Of a stretch of 64,000 bases of DNA, positions 21,501 through 29,801 are shown piece after piece. Below the pieces are notes generated by a model. The model made no database searches. It saw only the letters and a list, made by a program, of their open reading frames with translations, and had not been told where the DNA came from. Within the stretch, counting starts at the first letter, position 1. The number at the start of each line of letters is the position of its first letter. Both the position numbers and the translations under genes were made by a program. The DNA lies in contig NC_133331.1 of assembly GCF_042186555.1 (NCBI RefSeq), positions 1,247,720-1,311,719 of the forward strand. The letters run 5' to 3'. This DNA is from Aquarana catesbeiana. Its lineage: Eukaryota; Chordata; Amphibia; Anura; Ranidae.

Positions 21501-23229
21501 CTCAGTCAGTGGGTCTGCAGAGTATTGCACCCAGTCACTTCAGATTTTATTCCCTGTATAGTACATCCAAAGCAGAACATTCTGTGAGTGCAGAACATTG
21601 CACTTATTTCCTGCAGAGCATCGCAGCCACTGAACTGAAGAGTAGAGTATTGTGCTCTTTAGGGGCATGTTCCTTGTTAACTGCAGATCATTGCACCCAG
21701 AGCTCACTGAGCCCGTATACCTAGGCATACCACTGCCCCCATGCTCTGCAGAGCATTGCACCCAGGTACAGGCCACTTCACCCATATATTATGCTTCCCG
21801 CTTCACACCACAGACACCATACTCTGCAGAGCGTTGCACCCAGTTACAGAACAGGGAACCAATACCCTGCAGAGCATTTCCCCAAGTTTTAGCCGACAGA
21901 GCTCTTACCCTGCAGAGCATCACACCAAGTTATAGACCCCAGAGCTCATGCCTTGAAGAGCATTGCACAGGTTATAAGCCCACTGCCCCCCATACCCCCT
22001 ACACCCATACTCTGCAGATCATTGCACCCAGAGCTCACTGAGCCCATATGTAATGGGACATCTAGCTAGGCAGAGCATCGCACCCACTTACATACCAATG
22101 CCCCCCCCATGCTCTGCAGAGCATTGCACCCAGGTACAGGCCACTTCACCCACATTCAGAAACAATGCTCCCCACTGCACACCAAAGACACCATACTCTG
22201 CAGAGCGTTGCACCCGGTTACAGAACAGGGAGCCAATACCCCGCAGAGCATTTCCCCAAGTTTTAGCCCACAGAGCTCTTACCCTGCAGAGCATCACACC
22301 AAGTTATAGCCCACTGCTCTCGCACCTTGCAGAACATTGCACCCAGTTATAGACCCCAGAGCTCATACCTTGAAGAGCATTGCACCAGGTTATAAGCCCA
22401 CTGCCCCCCATACCCCGTAGACCACTACACGCATACTCTGCAGAGCATTACAACAAGTTATAGCCCACAGCATTCATACCTTGCAAGGCAATAAACTAGT
22501 TGCAGAGGATTGCACCATGTCATAGCCTGCAGACCACTATACCCAGTTACAGAACACTGAACCCATACCCTGCAGAGCATTACACCCAGTTACAGCTCAC
22601 ATCACTCATACTCTGCAGAGCATTACACCCAGTTACAAATGACAGCACTCATACTCTGCAGAGCATTACACCCAGTTACAGCTCACATCACTCATACTCT
22701 GCAGAGCATTACACCCAGTTACAGCTCACATCACTCATACTCTGCAGAGCATTACACCCAGTTACAAATGACAGCACTCATACTCTGCAGACCACTGCAC
22801 TTATATCCTGCAGAGCATTGCACCCACCCACTGCAGAGCATTGCACCCACCCCTGCTGACCTTGTAGTGCGCCAGTTGTAGGTAGTTGTAGGGCGCCCCC
22901 CTCAGGAAGATCTTCTCGGTCTCCTGGGTCAGTCTGTAGAGAGAAGGTTCCCCCAGTTGGATCTTCTCGCAGCTCAGTAGACAGTCGGCCCTCTCCAGTA
23001 CCAACTCCTCCAGATGGGCCCCCCGGGGCCCGCACTCCTCCGCACAGCGCAGCCGGGCCCCCCGCACCTCCCGCAGGCTCCGCAGGGCCCCCCAGAGCCG
23101 GTCCCGGGCCCCGGACCAATCCCCCCGGGAGAAGAGGGCCACCCCGTCCATCAGCAGCTCATCGGGGGGCGGCAGAGAGAGGCTCTGAGCCAGAGAGAGG
23201 GGGAGCAAAATCATCAGGGGGAACCTCAT
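3479..23229 (-). CDS. P3H3: P3H3 gene, 5' half: seven coding exons (gene-level entry)
   Basis: Exons on the minus strand, in transcript order: 22861-23229, 18183-18335, 16760-16937, 13849-13980, 11526-11659, 7883-7972, 3479-3531. Every junction has AG/GT and the phases fit (0, 0, 1, 1, 0, 0, then an open phase 2), giving about 369 residues with no stop. The product starts with a signal peptide and continues with leprecan/CRTAP-type helical repeats carrying four CxxxC motifs (about residues 62-66, 83-87, 210-214, 242-246), the hallmark of prolyl 3-hydroxylase N-termini. Exon 2 (a run of alanines before FTFF, then RDLEEPP) and exons 6-7 (LLYYAMENL, DVWTPEDIVPESLRE) resemble P3H3 more than P3H1 or P3H2. 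Known role of the family: ER-resident collagen modification; P3H3 works with SC65/P3H4 and lysyl hydroxylase 1. The catalytic C-terminal half is not in this window. Paralogue choice is by remembered motifs, not an alignment. Confidence 0.93.
3782..4026. repeat. GGAT/GGAA tetranucleotide array
   Basis: About 245 bp of ATGG repeats with regularly spaced AAGG variants (GGATGGAAGGATGG). It is stop-free in several frames, which explains the MDGW- and HPSI-type open frames. Confidence 0.97.
4230..4407. mobile_element. Long palindrome, GACGCGTTTC-class hairpin element
   Basis: The outer arms are CCAAGAACTTTA and TAAAGTTCTTGG. The inner arms are GCAGTGTTGACGCGTTTCAC and its near complement GTGAAATGCGTCAACACTGC around a loop at about 4310. 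A canonical AATAAA lies before the right outer arm. A second palindrome sharing the GACGCGTTTC core is at 55952-56035. It is a non-coding palindromic repeat of unknown mobilisation. Confidence 0.65.
4408..5575. other. P3H3: P3H3 intron 6 sequence without recognised features
   Basis: Ordinary AT-rich and mixed sequence with a short ATTATT/ATAATA run near 4570-4650. I see no exon, RNA gene or clear transposon boundary. Confidence 0.4.
5576..5835. repeat. Degenerate CCCCAGTAGAGATC minisatellite
   Basis: About 260 bp of loosely repeated CAGTACAGATCCCCCTCC words with poly-C runs. Copies are strongly diverged, unlike the fresh arrays elsewhere in the window. Confidence 0.65.
6385..6850 (+). repeat. 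GC-rich dispersed repeat, copy 1 (GGCGCCGG / GGGTGGGCTCA family)
   Basis: It contains CGGCCGGTCCATAAGGGGCG, ATGCGGGGCGCCGGACACAT, GGCTCTAATTGGCTT and AAAAAGGGTGGGCTCA. The same ordered blocks occur at 18400-18800 (opposite strand), 30780-31080 and 32205-32320. This is therefore a moderately old interspersed family of unknown class. Confidence 0.7.
6946..7845. repeat. Dispersed repeat, copy B (matches 1-640)
   Basis: It begins near AACCGCTTCAGGACCGCCCA and runs through the CAGTGTCATTAGTACAGTG block to the CACCAAAAGAAAG block shared with 1-640. It has a TA dinucleotide run near 7545-7565. This copy is longer at its left end. It lies in P3H3 intron 6, about 40 bp from exon 6. Confidence 0.65.
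7883..7972 (-). CDS. P3H3: P3H3 exon 6: LLYYAMENL helix
   Basis: This exon has exactly 90 nt (30 codons) in phase 0, acceptor tatcttacag and donor CAG|gtaatc. It reads IITSYMRQILAEKKLLYYAM and ends ENLDITFQDQ. The EKK-LLYYAME-L pattern matches the linker helix of P3H3 before the WTP motif. The 90-nt length, and 53 nt for exon 7, agree with what I recall of the equivalent P3H1 exons. Confidence 0.92.
8035..9110 (+). mobile_element. Tc1-like relic: repeated C-terminal transposase segments
   Basis: The plus strand repeatedly encodes a degenerate form of one block: K-TWWDYFGVEELVCPVQSSDL then LWHELEH (8150-8250), SIKTWCDQFGVEELKWPPQS (8425-8490), and further copies near 8590, 8670 and 8840-8920. 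The motif FGVEEL-x-WPxQSPDLxPxxxLWDELE is the region around the final acidic catalytic residue of Tc1 transposases. No intact frame remains. Confidence 0.7.
9111..9816. other. P3H3: P3H3 intron 5 sequence without recognised features
   Basis: Unique-looking sequence. I see no exon, RNA or transposon ends. Confidence 0.4.
9817..10749. repeat. Minisatellite, about 40-45-bp unit with poly-C run
   Basis: More than twenty copies of a unit made of CCCCGGGTGATCTATATACA, then TTGCAGGGAATAA and a variable C run of 7-14. The C-run length is the main variation between copies. On the P3H3-sense strand this is a series of long G runs inside intron 5. Confidence 0.97.
10750..11525. other. P3H3: P3H3 intron 5 sequence upstream of the minisatellite
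   Basis: No confident feature. A short GGGGTGGGGGGGGGAGG run lies near 11050. Confidence 0.4.
11526..11659 (-). CDS. P3H3: P3H3 exon 5: LLLFHP TPR-like segment
   Basis: This exon has 134 nt, acceptor ctggttgtag and donor GAGAG|gtaaat. Joined to the last base of exon 4 it opens with Leu and continues REWESAAEIARSLLLFHP, then RDESLIKNLQSYE. This is the fourth helical repeat of the family, where an LLF-x-P turn is followed by an acidic pair and N/Q-x-Y. The basic tail GGKSGGKPRE leads to the P-R-E motif that starts the next exon's helix. Confidence 0.92.
11757..11912. mobile_element. Short palindromic MITE (hAT-like ends)
   Basis: The inverted ends are CAGCGGGGGAGGCAACC and GGTTGCCTCCCCCTG. 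Internal complementary segments include the CCAGATGTTGTGGAACTACA arm against TGTAGTTCTGCAACATCT. The length of about 155 bp and CAG-type ends suggest a non-autonomous hAT element, but I could not define a clean 8-bp target duplication. Confidence 0.6.
11933..12700 (+). mobile_element. Tc1/mariner-type transposon relic
   Basis: TA-flanked ends CACCAATCAGCC (11933) and GGCTGATCGTTG (ending 12700) are inverted repeats. The interior keeps transposase traces on the plus strand: FRQDNAPATLQKWF (second catalytic Asp region), then LTWPPNSPDLSPMEHLWDVL (final acidic residue region) with frameshifts between. It is internally deleted and inactive. Confidence 0.85.
12886..13822. repeat. Minisatellite, 17-bp unit GGGTGGGTATGATATAC
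   Basis: About 55 nearly identical copies, with GATATAC/AATATAC/AATACAC variants. It is stop-free on the minus strand, giving the spurious 318-349-aa YHTHPYIIPT frames. It ends about 25 bp from P3H3 exon 4. Confidence 0.98.
13849..13980 (-). CDS. P3H3: P3H3 exon 4: VLQCKQRC motif
   Basis: This exon has 132 nt, acceptor ctctctcctgcag and donor CAGC|gtaagt, with one base carried at each end. It reads DYYTRVLQCKQRC followed by a basic PGRKRP stretch. This is the fourth CxxxC motif (about 242-246), in the setting VLQC-x-x-x-C shared by prolyl 3-hydroxylases. The exon lies only about 25 bp from the edge of a 0.94-kb minisatellite in the downstream intron. Confidence 0.92.
14510..14765. repeat. 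Short CCCATCAGTGC minisatellite
   Basis: Degenerate copies of CCCATCAGTGCTG/CACCTATCAGTTC, about 10-14 bp, within the element inserted at 14395-15178. Confidence 0.75.
14778..15110. repeat. Long inverted repeat, arms about 150 bp
   Basis: The left arm runs from TCTGAGCTGAGAGCG and CCCAGAGCCTGCACTGACAG to GGGAAGTGTGAA. The right arm runs from TTCACACTTCC through CTGTCAGTGCAGGCTCTGGG to TTCAGAG. A short AT-rich loop lies near 14930. It is part of the element nested in the 14262-15236 MITE. Confidence 0.8.
15372..15482. repeat. Palindromic element
   Basis: CTATGCCCGCCCCTCAC and GTGAGGGGCGGGCATAG form arms of 17 bp, with a second pair CAATCACAGAA/TTCTGTGATTG inside. It is about 110 bp and could fold into a stable hairpin or be a MITE fragment. 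Confidence 0.75.
15578..15767. mobile_element. hAT-like MITE (GTTCTCAACC...GAGAACCACTG)
   Basis: The inverted ends are GTTCTCAACCTCGGTCCTCAA and its complement in GAGGACCGAGGCTGAGAAC. The body (CCAACAGGCCAAGTTTGCAGG...CCTCTTGGGGGCACTCGAGG) is typical of a common amphibian and fish non-autonomous hAT family. Confidence 0.75.
15768..16285. repeat. Minisatellite, about 40-45-bp unit
   Basis: Unit ACTCACAGCACATTCCTTCC plus CCCACCTTGTCCCCCCCA, about a dozen copies with variable C runs. It is stop-free on the plus strand, giving the spurious SQHIPSPTL frames. Confidence 0.95.
16760..16937 (-). CDS. P3H3: P3H3 exon 3: third CxxxC motif
   Basis: This exon has 178 nt, starts in phase 0 after cttcttctcag and ends GCAG|gtatct with one base carried over. 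It begins TLFSEAKSLLSEGKL and contains the helix AVLKLEESL followed by ACRTLCEG, whose CxxxC is at about residues 210-214 of the joined product. It ends ISEVIA, matching the EAIA that precedes the VLQC motif in P3H proteins. The acidic insert found in human P3H3 in this part appears to be absent. Confidence 0.92.
17310..18095. repeat. Degenerate minisatellite (CCACCTTGGAGTTCTGG)
   Basis: About 25 diverged copies of a roughly 30-bp unit CACCCACCTTGGAGTTCTGG plus a variable GGCTTC segment, filling most of P3H3 intron 2. Confidence 0.85.
18183..18335 (-). CDS. P3H3: P3H3 exon 2: second half of TPR-like unit
   Basis: This exon has 153 nt (51 codons) in phase 0, acceptor tttcccag and donor AGG|gtaaga. 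It reads LEELDEAAAAAFTFFTRNP and later YRGMKGVQQQSLRDLEEPP. The alanine run followed by FTFF and a P-H pair is the conserved helix after the YNYLQ motif. The SLRDLEEPP ending is closer to P3H3 than to the KPH-type endings of P3H1 and P3H2. The exon has no long open frame around it, so it is easy to miss. Confidence 0.92.
18400..18800 (-). repeat. GC-rich dispersed repeat, copy 2
   Basis: Reverse-oriented copy of the 6385-6850 family. Read on the minus strand, 18650-18800 gives CATGCGGGGCGCCGG-type and AAAAAAGGGTGGGCTC-type blocks at 18700-18720 and 18790-18805. It also contains a triplicated 22-bp unit, AATGGGGTCTTAGGACTCC, at 18538-18602. Confidence 0.55.
18838..19212. mobile_element. MITE-like repeat rich in ATGCGTTTTTGGTGC words
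   Basis: The ends GGTCACACCATAG and ATGTGGTGTGAAGTGGCC are imperfect inverted repeats. The interior is built of CACTGCGTTTTTGGTGC words and ends in a poly-A run (19159-19177). It belongs to a cluster of three abutting MITEs. Confidence 0.55.
19216..19600. mobile_element. MITE with GGCTCACACTTGTG inverted ends
   Basis: The left end is GGCTCACACTTGTGTGATG. The right end CACAAGTGTGACCCG is its complement. A tandem TACTATCTGTATACTATCTG run lies near 19475-19510. Confidence 0.65.
19601..19990. mobile_element. MITE with ACCCCATTCACACTGG / CAGTGTGAAAGGGCT ends
   Basis: Inverted termini at 19605-19622 and 19967-19985. The inside holds a GCCGCTAAA/TTTACCGCTAA core and a smaller palindrome around AAGCGCCTGCAATACGCTTC. 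Common amphibian MITE style; no coding capacity. Confidence 0.65.
20000..20290. repeat. Interspersed repeat (ACTTACCTTGGAACGAGGCG type)
   Basis: It has a GC-rich body with CpG-rich GCGCATGCACACGGGAG and starts with TAAAGCGGTTGTAG. I recognise the style from amphibian genomes but cannot name the family. Confidence 0.4.
20291..21206. other. P3H3: P3H3 intron 1 sequence without recognised features
   Basis: It has short ATAATA and A-rich runs near 20350-20390 and 20560. I see no exon or transposon ends. Confidence 0.4.
21207..22860. repeat. Two-domain minisatellite abutting P3H3 exon 1 donor
   Basis: The first domain (21207-21540) is about a dozen near-perfect copies of the 27-28-bp unit GCAGAGTATTGCACCCAGTC plus AGTGGTCT. 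The second (21585-22860) is a much more diverged array built on the same CTGCAGAGCATTGCACCCAG core, 28-60-bp spacing. It contains a larger internal duplication (21740-21990 against 22105-22400). The last unit runs into the donor of exon 1. Confidence 0.93.
22861..23229 (-). CDS. P3H3: P3H3 exon 1: start codon, signal peptide, first CxxxC pair
   Basis: This exon encodes 123 residues from an ATG at 23229 to the donor AAG|gtcagc. Residues 1-18 are MRFPLMILLPLSLAQSLS, a typical ER signal peptide, which supports this start. LMDGVALFSRGDWSGA (about 27-42) is the first helical-repeat segment. CxxxC motifs lie at about 62-66 and 83-87. The exon ends with APYNYLQLAHYK, the motif that closes the first repeat in all P3H/CRTAP proteins. 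It is very rich in G, C and CpG, as expected of a promoter-proximal CpG island. Its splice donor is immediately preceded, on the genomic plus strand, by a minisatellite filling 21.2-22.86 kb. Confidence 0.94.
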
Positions 23230-23461
23230 TATATTATTGGGGGTGCAAACTGGATGGAGGAGACCAGAGGAGCCAAAGAGGAGGAGGAGGAGGGGGAGGA
23301 ACTTCCCAGCTGATGGCTCAGCCTGGGGGGGATAGGAAGCTGCATTCCAGGCTGGGGGGGGAGACTAGAGATCTGGGTGTAGTCATTGGAAGATCACCTG
23401 GAATTGTCTGTGCCAAATATGAAAACTCCCGAAAAGTCTTCAACGGGAAACTAGCCTGGAT
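23230..23461 (-). promoter_or_regulatory. P3H3: Presumed P3H3 5'UTR and promoter region
   Basis: This interval of about 230 bp lies between the P3H3 ATG and a 6-kb minisatellite. It contains a purine-rich GGAGGAGGAGG stretch and GC-rich sequence continuous with exon 1. No TATA box is obvious. That it holds the promoter is inferred from position only. Confidence 0.4.
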
Positions 23462-26400
23462 CCCACATGGAAGACCCCCCCCCCCAAAGAGAGCTTCCCC
23501 CCAACTTCCTACAACTTGTGAAGTCACCCTTCCCACCCCATGGAGGACCCTCCCCCATGGAGAGCTTCCCCAACCTTCCACAACTTGTGAAGTCACCCTT
23601 CCCACCCCATGGAGAGCTTTCCCAACCTTCCACAACTTGTGAAGCACCCCCCCCCCCCCCCCAAAGAGAGCTTCCCCAACTTTCGAAGTCACCCCCCCCC
23701 CCCCATAAAGAACTTCCCCAACTCTACAACTTGTGAAGTCACCCCCCCCCCCCATAAAGAACTTCCCCAACGCTATGACTTGTGAAGTCACCCTTCCCAC
23801 CCCATGGAAGACCCCCCACCCCCCATAGGGAGCTTCCCCAACTTCCTACAACTTGTGAAGTCCCCCCCCCATAGGGAGCTTCCCCAACTTCCTACAACTT
23901 GTGAAGTCCCCCCCCCCCCATAGGGAGCTTCCCCAACTCTACAACTTGTGAAGTCACCCTTAACACCCCATGGGAGACCCCCCATAGAGAGTTTCCCCAA
24001 CTCTACAACTTGTGAAGTCACCCTTCCCACCCCATGGAAGACCCACCACCCCCATAGGGAGCTTCCCCAACTTCTTACAACTTGTGAGGTCACCCTTCCC
24101 ACCCCATGGAGGACCCCCCCCCCCCCATAGGGAGCTTCCCCAACTTCCTACAACTTTTGAAGCCCCCCCCATAGGGAGCTTCCCCAACTCTACAACTTGT
24201 GAAGTCACCCTTCCCACCCCATGGAAGACCCCCCATAGAGAACTTCCCCGACTCTGCAACTTGTGAAGTCACCCTTAACACCCCATGGAAGACCCCCCAT
24301 AGAGAGTTTCCCCAACTCTACAACTTGTGAAGTCACCCTTACCACCCCATGAAAGACCCCCCACCCCCATAGGGAGCTTCCCCAACTTCTTACAACTTGT
24401 GAGGTCACCCTTCCCACCCCATGGAGGACCCCCCCATAGGGAGCTTCCCCAACTTCCTACAACTTGTGAAGCCCCCCCCATAGGGAGCTTCCCCAACTCT
24501 ACAACTTGTAAAGTCACCCTTCCCACCCCATGGAAGACCCCCCATAGAGAACTTCCCCGACTCTACAACTTGTGAAGTCACCCTTCCCACCCCATGGAGG
24601 ACCCTCCCCCATGGAGAGCTTCCCCAACCTTCCACAACTTGTGAAGCACCCCCCCCCCAAAGAGAGCTTCCCCAACTTCCGAAGTCACCCCCCACATAAA
24701 GAGCTTCCCCAACGCTATGACTTGTGAAGTCACCCTTCCCACCCCATGGAAGACCCCCCACCCCCCATAGGGAGCTTCCCCAACTTCCTACAACTTGTGA
24801 AGTCACCCCCCCCCATAGAGAGCTTCCCCAACTCTACAACTTGTGAAGTCACCCTTCCCACCCCATGGAAGACCCCCCATAGAGAGCTTCCCCAACTCTA
24901 CAACTTGTGAAGTCACCCTTACCACCCCATGGAAGACCCCCCACCCCCATAGGGAGCTTCCCCAACTTCTTACAACTTGTGAGGTCACCCTTCCCACCCC
25001 ATGGAGGACCCCCCCCATAGGGAGCTTCCCCAACTTCCTACAACTTGTGAAGCCCCCCCCCCATAGGGAGCTTCCCCAACTCTACAACTTGTGAAGTCAC
25101 CCTTCCCACCCCATGGAAGACCCCCCATAGAGAGCTTCCCCAACTCTACAACTTGTGAAGTCACCCTTAACACCCCATGGAAGACCCCCCATAGAGAGTT
25201 TCCCCAACTCTACAACTTGTGAAGTCACCCTTACCACCCCATGGAAGACCCCCCACGGGCATAGGGAGCTTCCCCAACTTCTTACAACTTGTGAGGTCAC
25301 CCTTCCCACCCCATGGAGGACCCCCCCCATAGGGAGCTTCCCCAACTTCCTACAACTTTTAAAGCCCCCCCCCATAGGGAGCTTCCCCAACTCTACAACT
25401 TGTGAAGTCACCCTTCCCACCCCATGGAAGACCCCCCATAGAGAACTTCCCCGACTCTACAACTTGTGAAGTCACCCTTCCCACCCCATGGAGGACCCTC
25501 CCCCATGGAGAGCTTCCCCAACCTTCCACAACTTGTGAAGCACCCCCCCCCCCTAAAGAGAGCTTCCCCAACTTCCGAAGTCACCCCCCACATAAAGAGC
25601 TTCCCCAACTCTACAACTTGTGAAGTCACCCCCCCCCCCATAAAGAACTTCCCCAATGCTATGACTTGTGATGTCACCCTTCCCACCCCATGGAAGACCC
25701 CCACCCCCCATAGGGAGCTTCCCCAACTTCCTACAACTTGTGAACTCACCCCCCCTAGAGAGCTTCCCCAACTCCCTTACAACTTGTGAAGTCCCCCCCC
25801 CCATAGGGAGCTTCCCCAACTTCCTAAAACTGGTTAAGTCACCCCCCCCATAGGGAGCTTCCCCAACTCTACAACTTGTGAAGTCACCCTTAACACCCCA
25901 TGGAAGACCCCCCATAGAGAGCTTCCCCAACTCTACAACTTGTGAAGTCACCCTTACCACCCCATGGAAGACCCCCCACCCCCATAGGGAGCTTCCCCAA
26001 CTTCTTACAACTTGTGAGGTCACCCTTCCCACCCCATGGAGGACCCCCCCCCATAGGGAGCTTCCCCAACTTCCTACAACTTGTGAAGCCCCCCCCATAG
26101 GGAGCTTCCCCAACTCTACAACTTGTAAAGTCACCCTTCCCACCCCATGGAAGACCCCTCATAGAGAACTTCCCCGACTCTACAACTTGTGAAGTCACCC
26201 TTCCCACCCCATGGAGGACCCTCCCCCATGGAGAGCTTCCCCAACCTTCCACAACTTGTGAAGCACCCCCCCCCCCAAAGAGAGCTTCCCCAACTTCCGA
26301 AGTCACCCCCCACATAAAGAGCTTCCCCAACTCTACAACTTGTGAAGTCACCCCCCCCATAAAGAACTTCCCCAACGCTATGACTTGTGAAGTCACCCTT

Positions 26401-29400
26401 CCCACCCCATGGAAGACCCCCCACCCCCCATAGGGAGCTTCCCCAACTTCCTACAACTTGTGAACTCACCCCCCCCCCATAGAGAGGTTCCCCAACTCCC
26501 TACAACTTGTGAAGCCCCCCCCCCCCATAGGGAACTTCCCCAACTCTACAACTTGTGAAGTCACCCTTCCCACCCATGGAAGACCCCCCATAGAGAGCTT
26601 CCCCAACTCTACAACTTGTGAAGTCACCCTTACCACCCCATGGAAGACCCCCCACCCCCATAGGGAGCTTCCCCAACTTCTTACAACTTGTGAGGTCACC
26701 CTTCCCACCCCATGGAGGACCCCCCCCATAGGGAGCTTCCCCAACTTCCTACAACTTGTGAAGCCCCCCCCCCATAGGGAGCTTCCCCAACTCTACAACT
26801 TGTGAAGTCACCCTTACCACCCCATGGAAGACCCCCCACCCCCCATAGGGAGCCTCCCCAACTTCTTACAACTTGTGAAGTCACCCTTCCCACCCCATGG
26901 AGGAACCCCCCCATAGAGAGCTTCCCCAGCTTCCTACAACTTGTGAAGTCACCCCCCCCCCATAGAGAGCTTCCCCAACTCTACAACTTGTGAAGTCACC
27001 CTTCCCACCTCATGGAAGACCCCCCATAGAGAACTTCCCTGACTCTACAACTTGTGAAGTCACCCTTTCCACCCCATGGAGGACCCTCCCCCATGGAGAG
27101 CTTCCCCAACCTTCCACAACTTGTGAAGCACCCCCCCCCAAAAGAAAGCTTCCCCAACTTCCGAAGTCACCCCCCACATAAAGAGCTTCCCCAACTCTAC
27201 AACTTGTGAAGTCACCCCCCCCCCATAAAGAACTTCCCCAACGCTATGACTTGTGAAGTCACCCTTCCCACCCCATGGAAGACCCCCCACCCCCCATAGG
27301 GAGCTTCCCCAACTTCCTACAACTTGTGAACTCACCCCCCCCACAGAGAGCTTCCCCAACTCCCTACAACTTGTGAAGTCCCCCCCCCCATAGGGAGCTT
27401 CCCCAACTTCCTACAACTGGTGAAGTCACCCCCCCACCCATAGAGAGCTTCCCCAACTCTACAACTTGTGAAGTCACCCTTCCCACCCCATGGAAGACCC
27501 CCCATAGAGAGCTTCCCCAACTCTACAACTTGTGAAGTCACCCTTACCACCCCATGGAAGACCCCCCACCCCCATAGGGAGCTTCCCCAACTTCTTACAA
27601 CTTGTGAGGTCACCCTTCCCACCCCATGGAGGACCCCCCCCATAGGGAGCTTCCCCAACTTCCTACAACTTGTGAAGCCCCCCCCCCATAGGGAGCTTCC
27701 CCAACTCTACAACTTGTGAAGTCACCCTTCCCACCCCATGGAAGACCCCCCATAGAGAGCTTCCCCAACTCTACAACTTGTGAAGTCACCCTTACCACCC
27801 CATGGAAGACCCCCCACCCCCATAGGGAGCTTCCCCAACTTCTTACAACTTGTGAGGTCACCCTTCCCACCCCATGGAGGACTCCCCCCATAGGGAGCTT
27901 CCCCAACTTCCTACAACTTGTGAAGCCCCCCCCCCATAGGGAGCTTCCCCAACTCTACAACTTGTGAAGTCACCCTTACCACCCCATGGAAGACCCCCCA
28001 CCCCCCATAGGGAGCTTCCCCAACTTCTTACAACTTGTGAAGTCACCCTTCCCACCCCATGGAGGACCCCCCCCATAGAGAGCTTCCCCAACTTCCTACA
28101 ACTTGTGAAGTAACCCCCCCATAGAGAGCTTCCCCAACTCTACAACTTGTGAAGTCACCCCCCCCCCCCATAAAGAACTTCCCCAACGCTACAACTTGTG
28201 AAGTCACCCTTCCCACCCCATGGAGGACCCCCCCATAGGGAGCTTCCCCAACTTCCTACAACTTGTGAAGTCACCCCCCCCCATAGGGAGCTTCCCCAAC
28301 TTCCTACAACTTGTGAAGTCACCCCTCCCACCCCATGGAGGACCCCCCGTAGGGAGCTTCCCCAACTTCCTACAACTTGTGAAGTCCCCCCCCCCCCCAT
28401 AGGGAGCTTCCCCAACTTCCTACAACTTGTGAAGTCACCCCCCCCCATAGAGAGCTTCCCCAACTCTACAACTTGTGAAGTCACCCTTCCCACCCCATGG
28501 AAGACCCCCCACCCCCCATAGGGAGCTTCCCCAACTTCCTGCAACTTGTGAATTCACCCTTACCACCCCATGGAGGACCTTCCCCCCATAGAGGGCTTCT
28601 CCAACTCTACAACTTGTGAAGTCACCCTTCCCACCCCATGGAATATCCCACTCATAGAGAGCTTCCCCAACTTCATACAACTTGTGGAGTCACCCTTCCC
28701 ACCCTATGGAGGACCCCCCCCCCATAACGAGCTTCCCTGACTCCACAACTTGTGAAATCACCCTTCCCACCCCATGAAAGACCCACCCTCCACCCCCCCC
28801 CCATAGAGAGCTTCCCTTACTCTACAACTTGTGAAGTCACCCTTCCCACCCCATGGAAGACCCCCCACCCCCTCATAGAGAGCTTCTCTGACTCTACAAC
28901 TTGTAAAGTCACCCTTCCCACCCCATGGAAGACCCCCCATAGAGAGCGTCCCTTACTCTACAACTTGTGAAGTCACCCTTCCCACCCCATGGAAGACCCC
29001 TCATAGAGAGCTTCCCCGACTCTACAACTTGTGAAGTCACCCTATCCACCCCATGGAAGACCCCCACCCCCCATAGAGAGCTGCCCCAACTCTACTTGTG
29101 CAGTCACCCTTTACACCCCATGGAGGATTCCCCCCCCCCCCCCGTAGAGAGCTTCCCCAACTCTACAACTTGTGAAGTCACTCTTCCCACCCCATGGAAG
29201 ACCCCCCCCCCATAGGGAGCTTCCCCAACTCTACAACTTGTGAAGTCACCCTTCCCACCCCATGGAGGATCTCCCCCCCATAGGGAGCTTCCCCAACTCT
29301 ACAACTTGTGAAGTCACCCTTCCCACCCCATGGAAGACCCCCACCCCCTCATAAAGAGCTTCCACGACTCTACAACTTGTGAAGTCACTCTTCCCACCCC

Positions 29401-29615
29401 ATGGAAGACCCCCCCCCCCATAGGGAGCTTCCCCAACTCTAAAACTTGTGAAGTCACCCTTCCCACCCCATGGAAGACCCCCATCCCATAGATAGCTTCC
29501 CCGACTCTACAACTTGTGAAGTCACCCTTCCCACCCCATGGAGGATCTCCCCCCCCCCCCCCATAGGGAGCTTCCCCAACTCTACAACTTGTGAAGTCAC
29601 CCTTTCCACCCCATG
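23462..29615. repeat. 6.15-kb minisatellite upstream of P3H3
   Basis: About one hundred copies of a roughly 55-65-bp unit: AGGGAGCTTCCCCAACTCTA, CAACTTGTGAAGTCACCC, then TTCCCACCCCATGGAAGACC and a C run. C-run length and the GAAG/GAGG, TAGGG/TAGAG/TAAAG variants form a higher-order pattern. The P3H3-sense strand is strongly G-rich with runs of 6-14 G. All the MGRVTSQVV- and KSPFPPHG-type frames are translations of this array. Confidence 0.98.
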
Positions 29616-29801
29616 TTCATTTTCTGAACATTCGGTTATTGGGGAAAAATCAAAGTGATGGGAAAAATTGAAGGCGAAGAATGGAAAATGTCCCTACCCC
29701 CTTGTCCCTATGGAGTAACAGTACATCTAAAGGGTTAATTCACCTTTTCAGAAAAAAGTGTAATGTGAACTAACACCCTCCCCCGTCCCGGTAGTACAGT
29801 G
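29616..29801. other. Short spacer between minisatellite and Tc1 end
   Basis: Ordinary sequence; nothing recognised. Confidence 0.4.

Noticed and set aside
21540..22860. Frames rich in CRALHPV as a repeat protein joined to P3H3 exon 1
   Set aside because: Antisense minisatellite; the P3H3 coding sequence ends at a proper donor at 22861 and resumes in phase at 18335.
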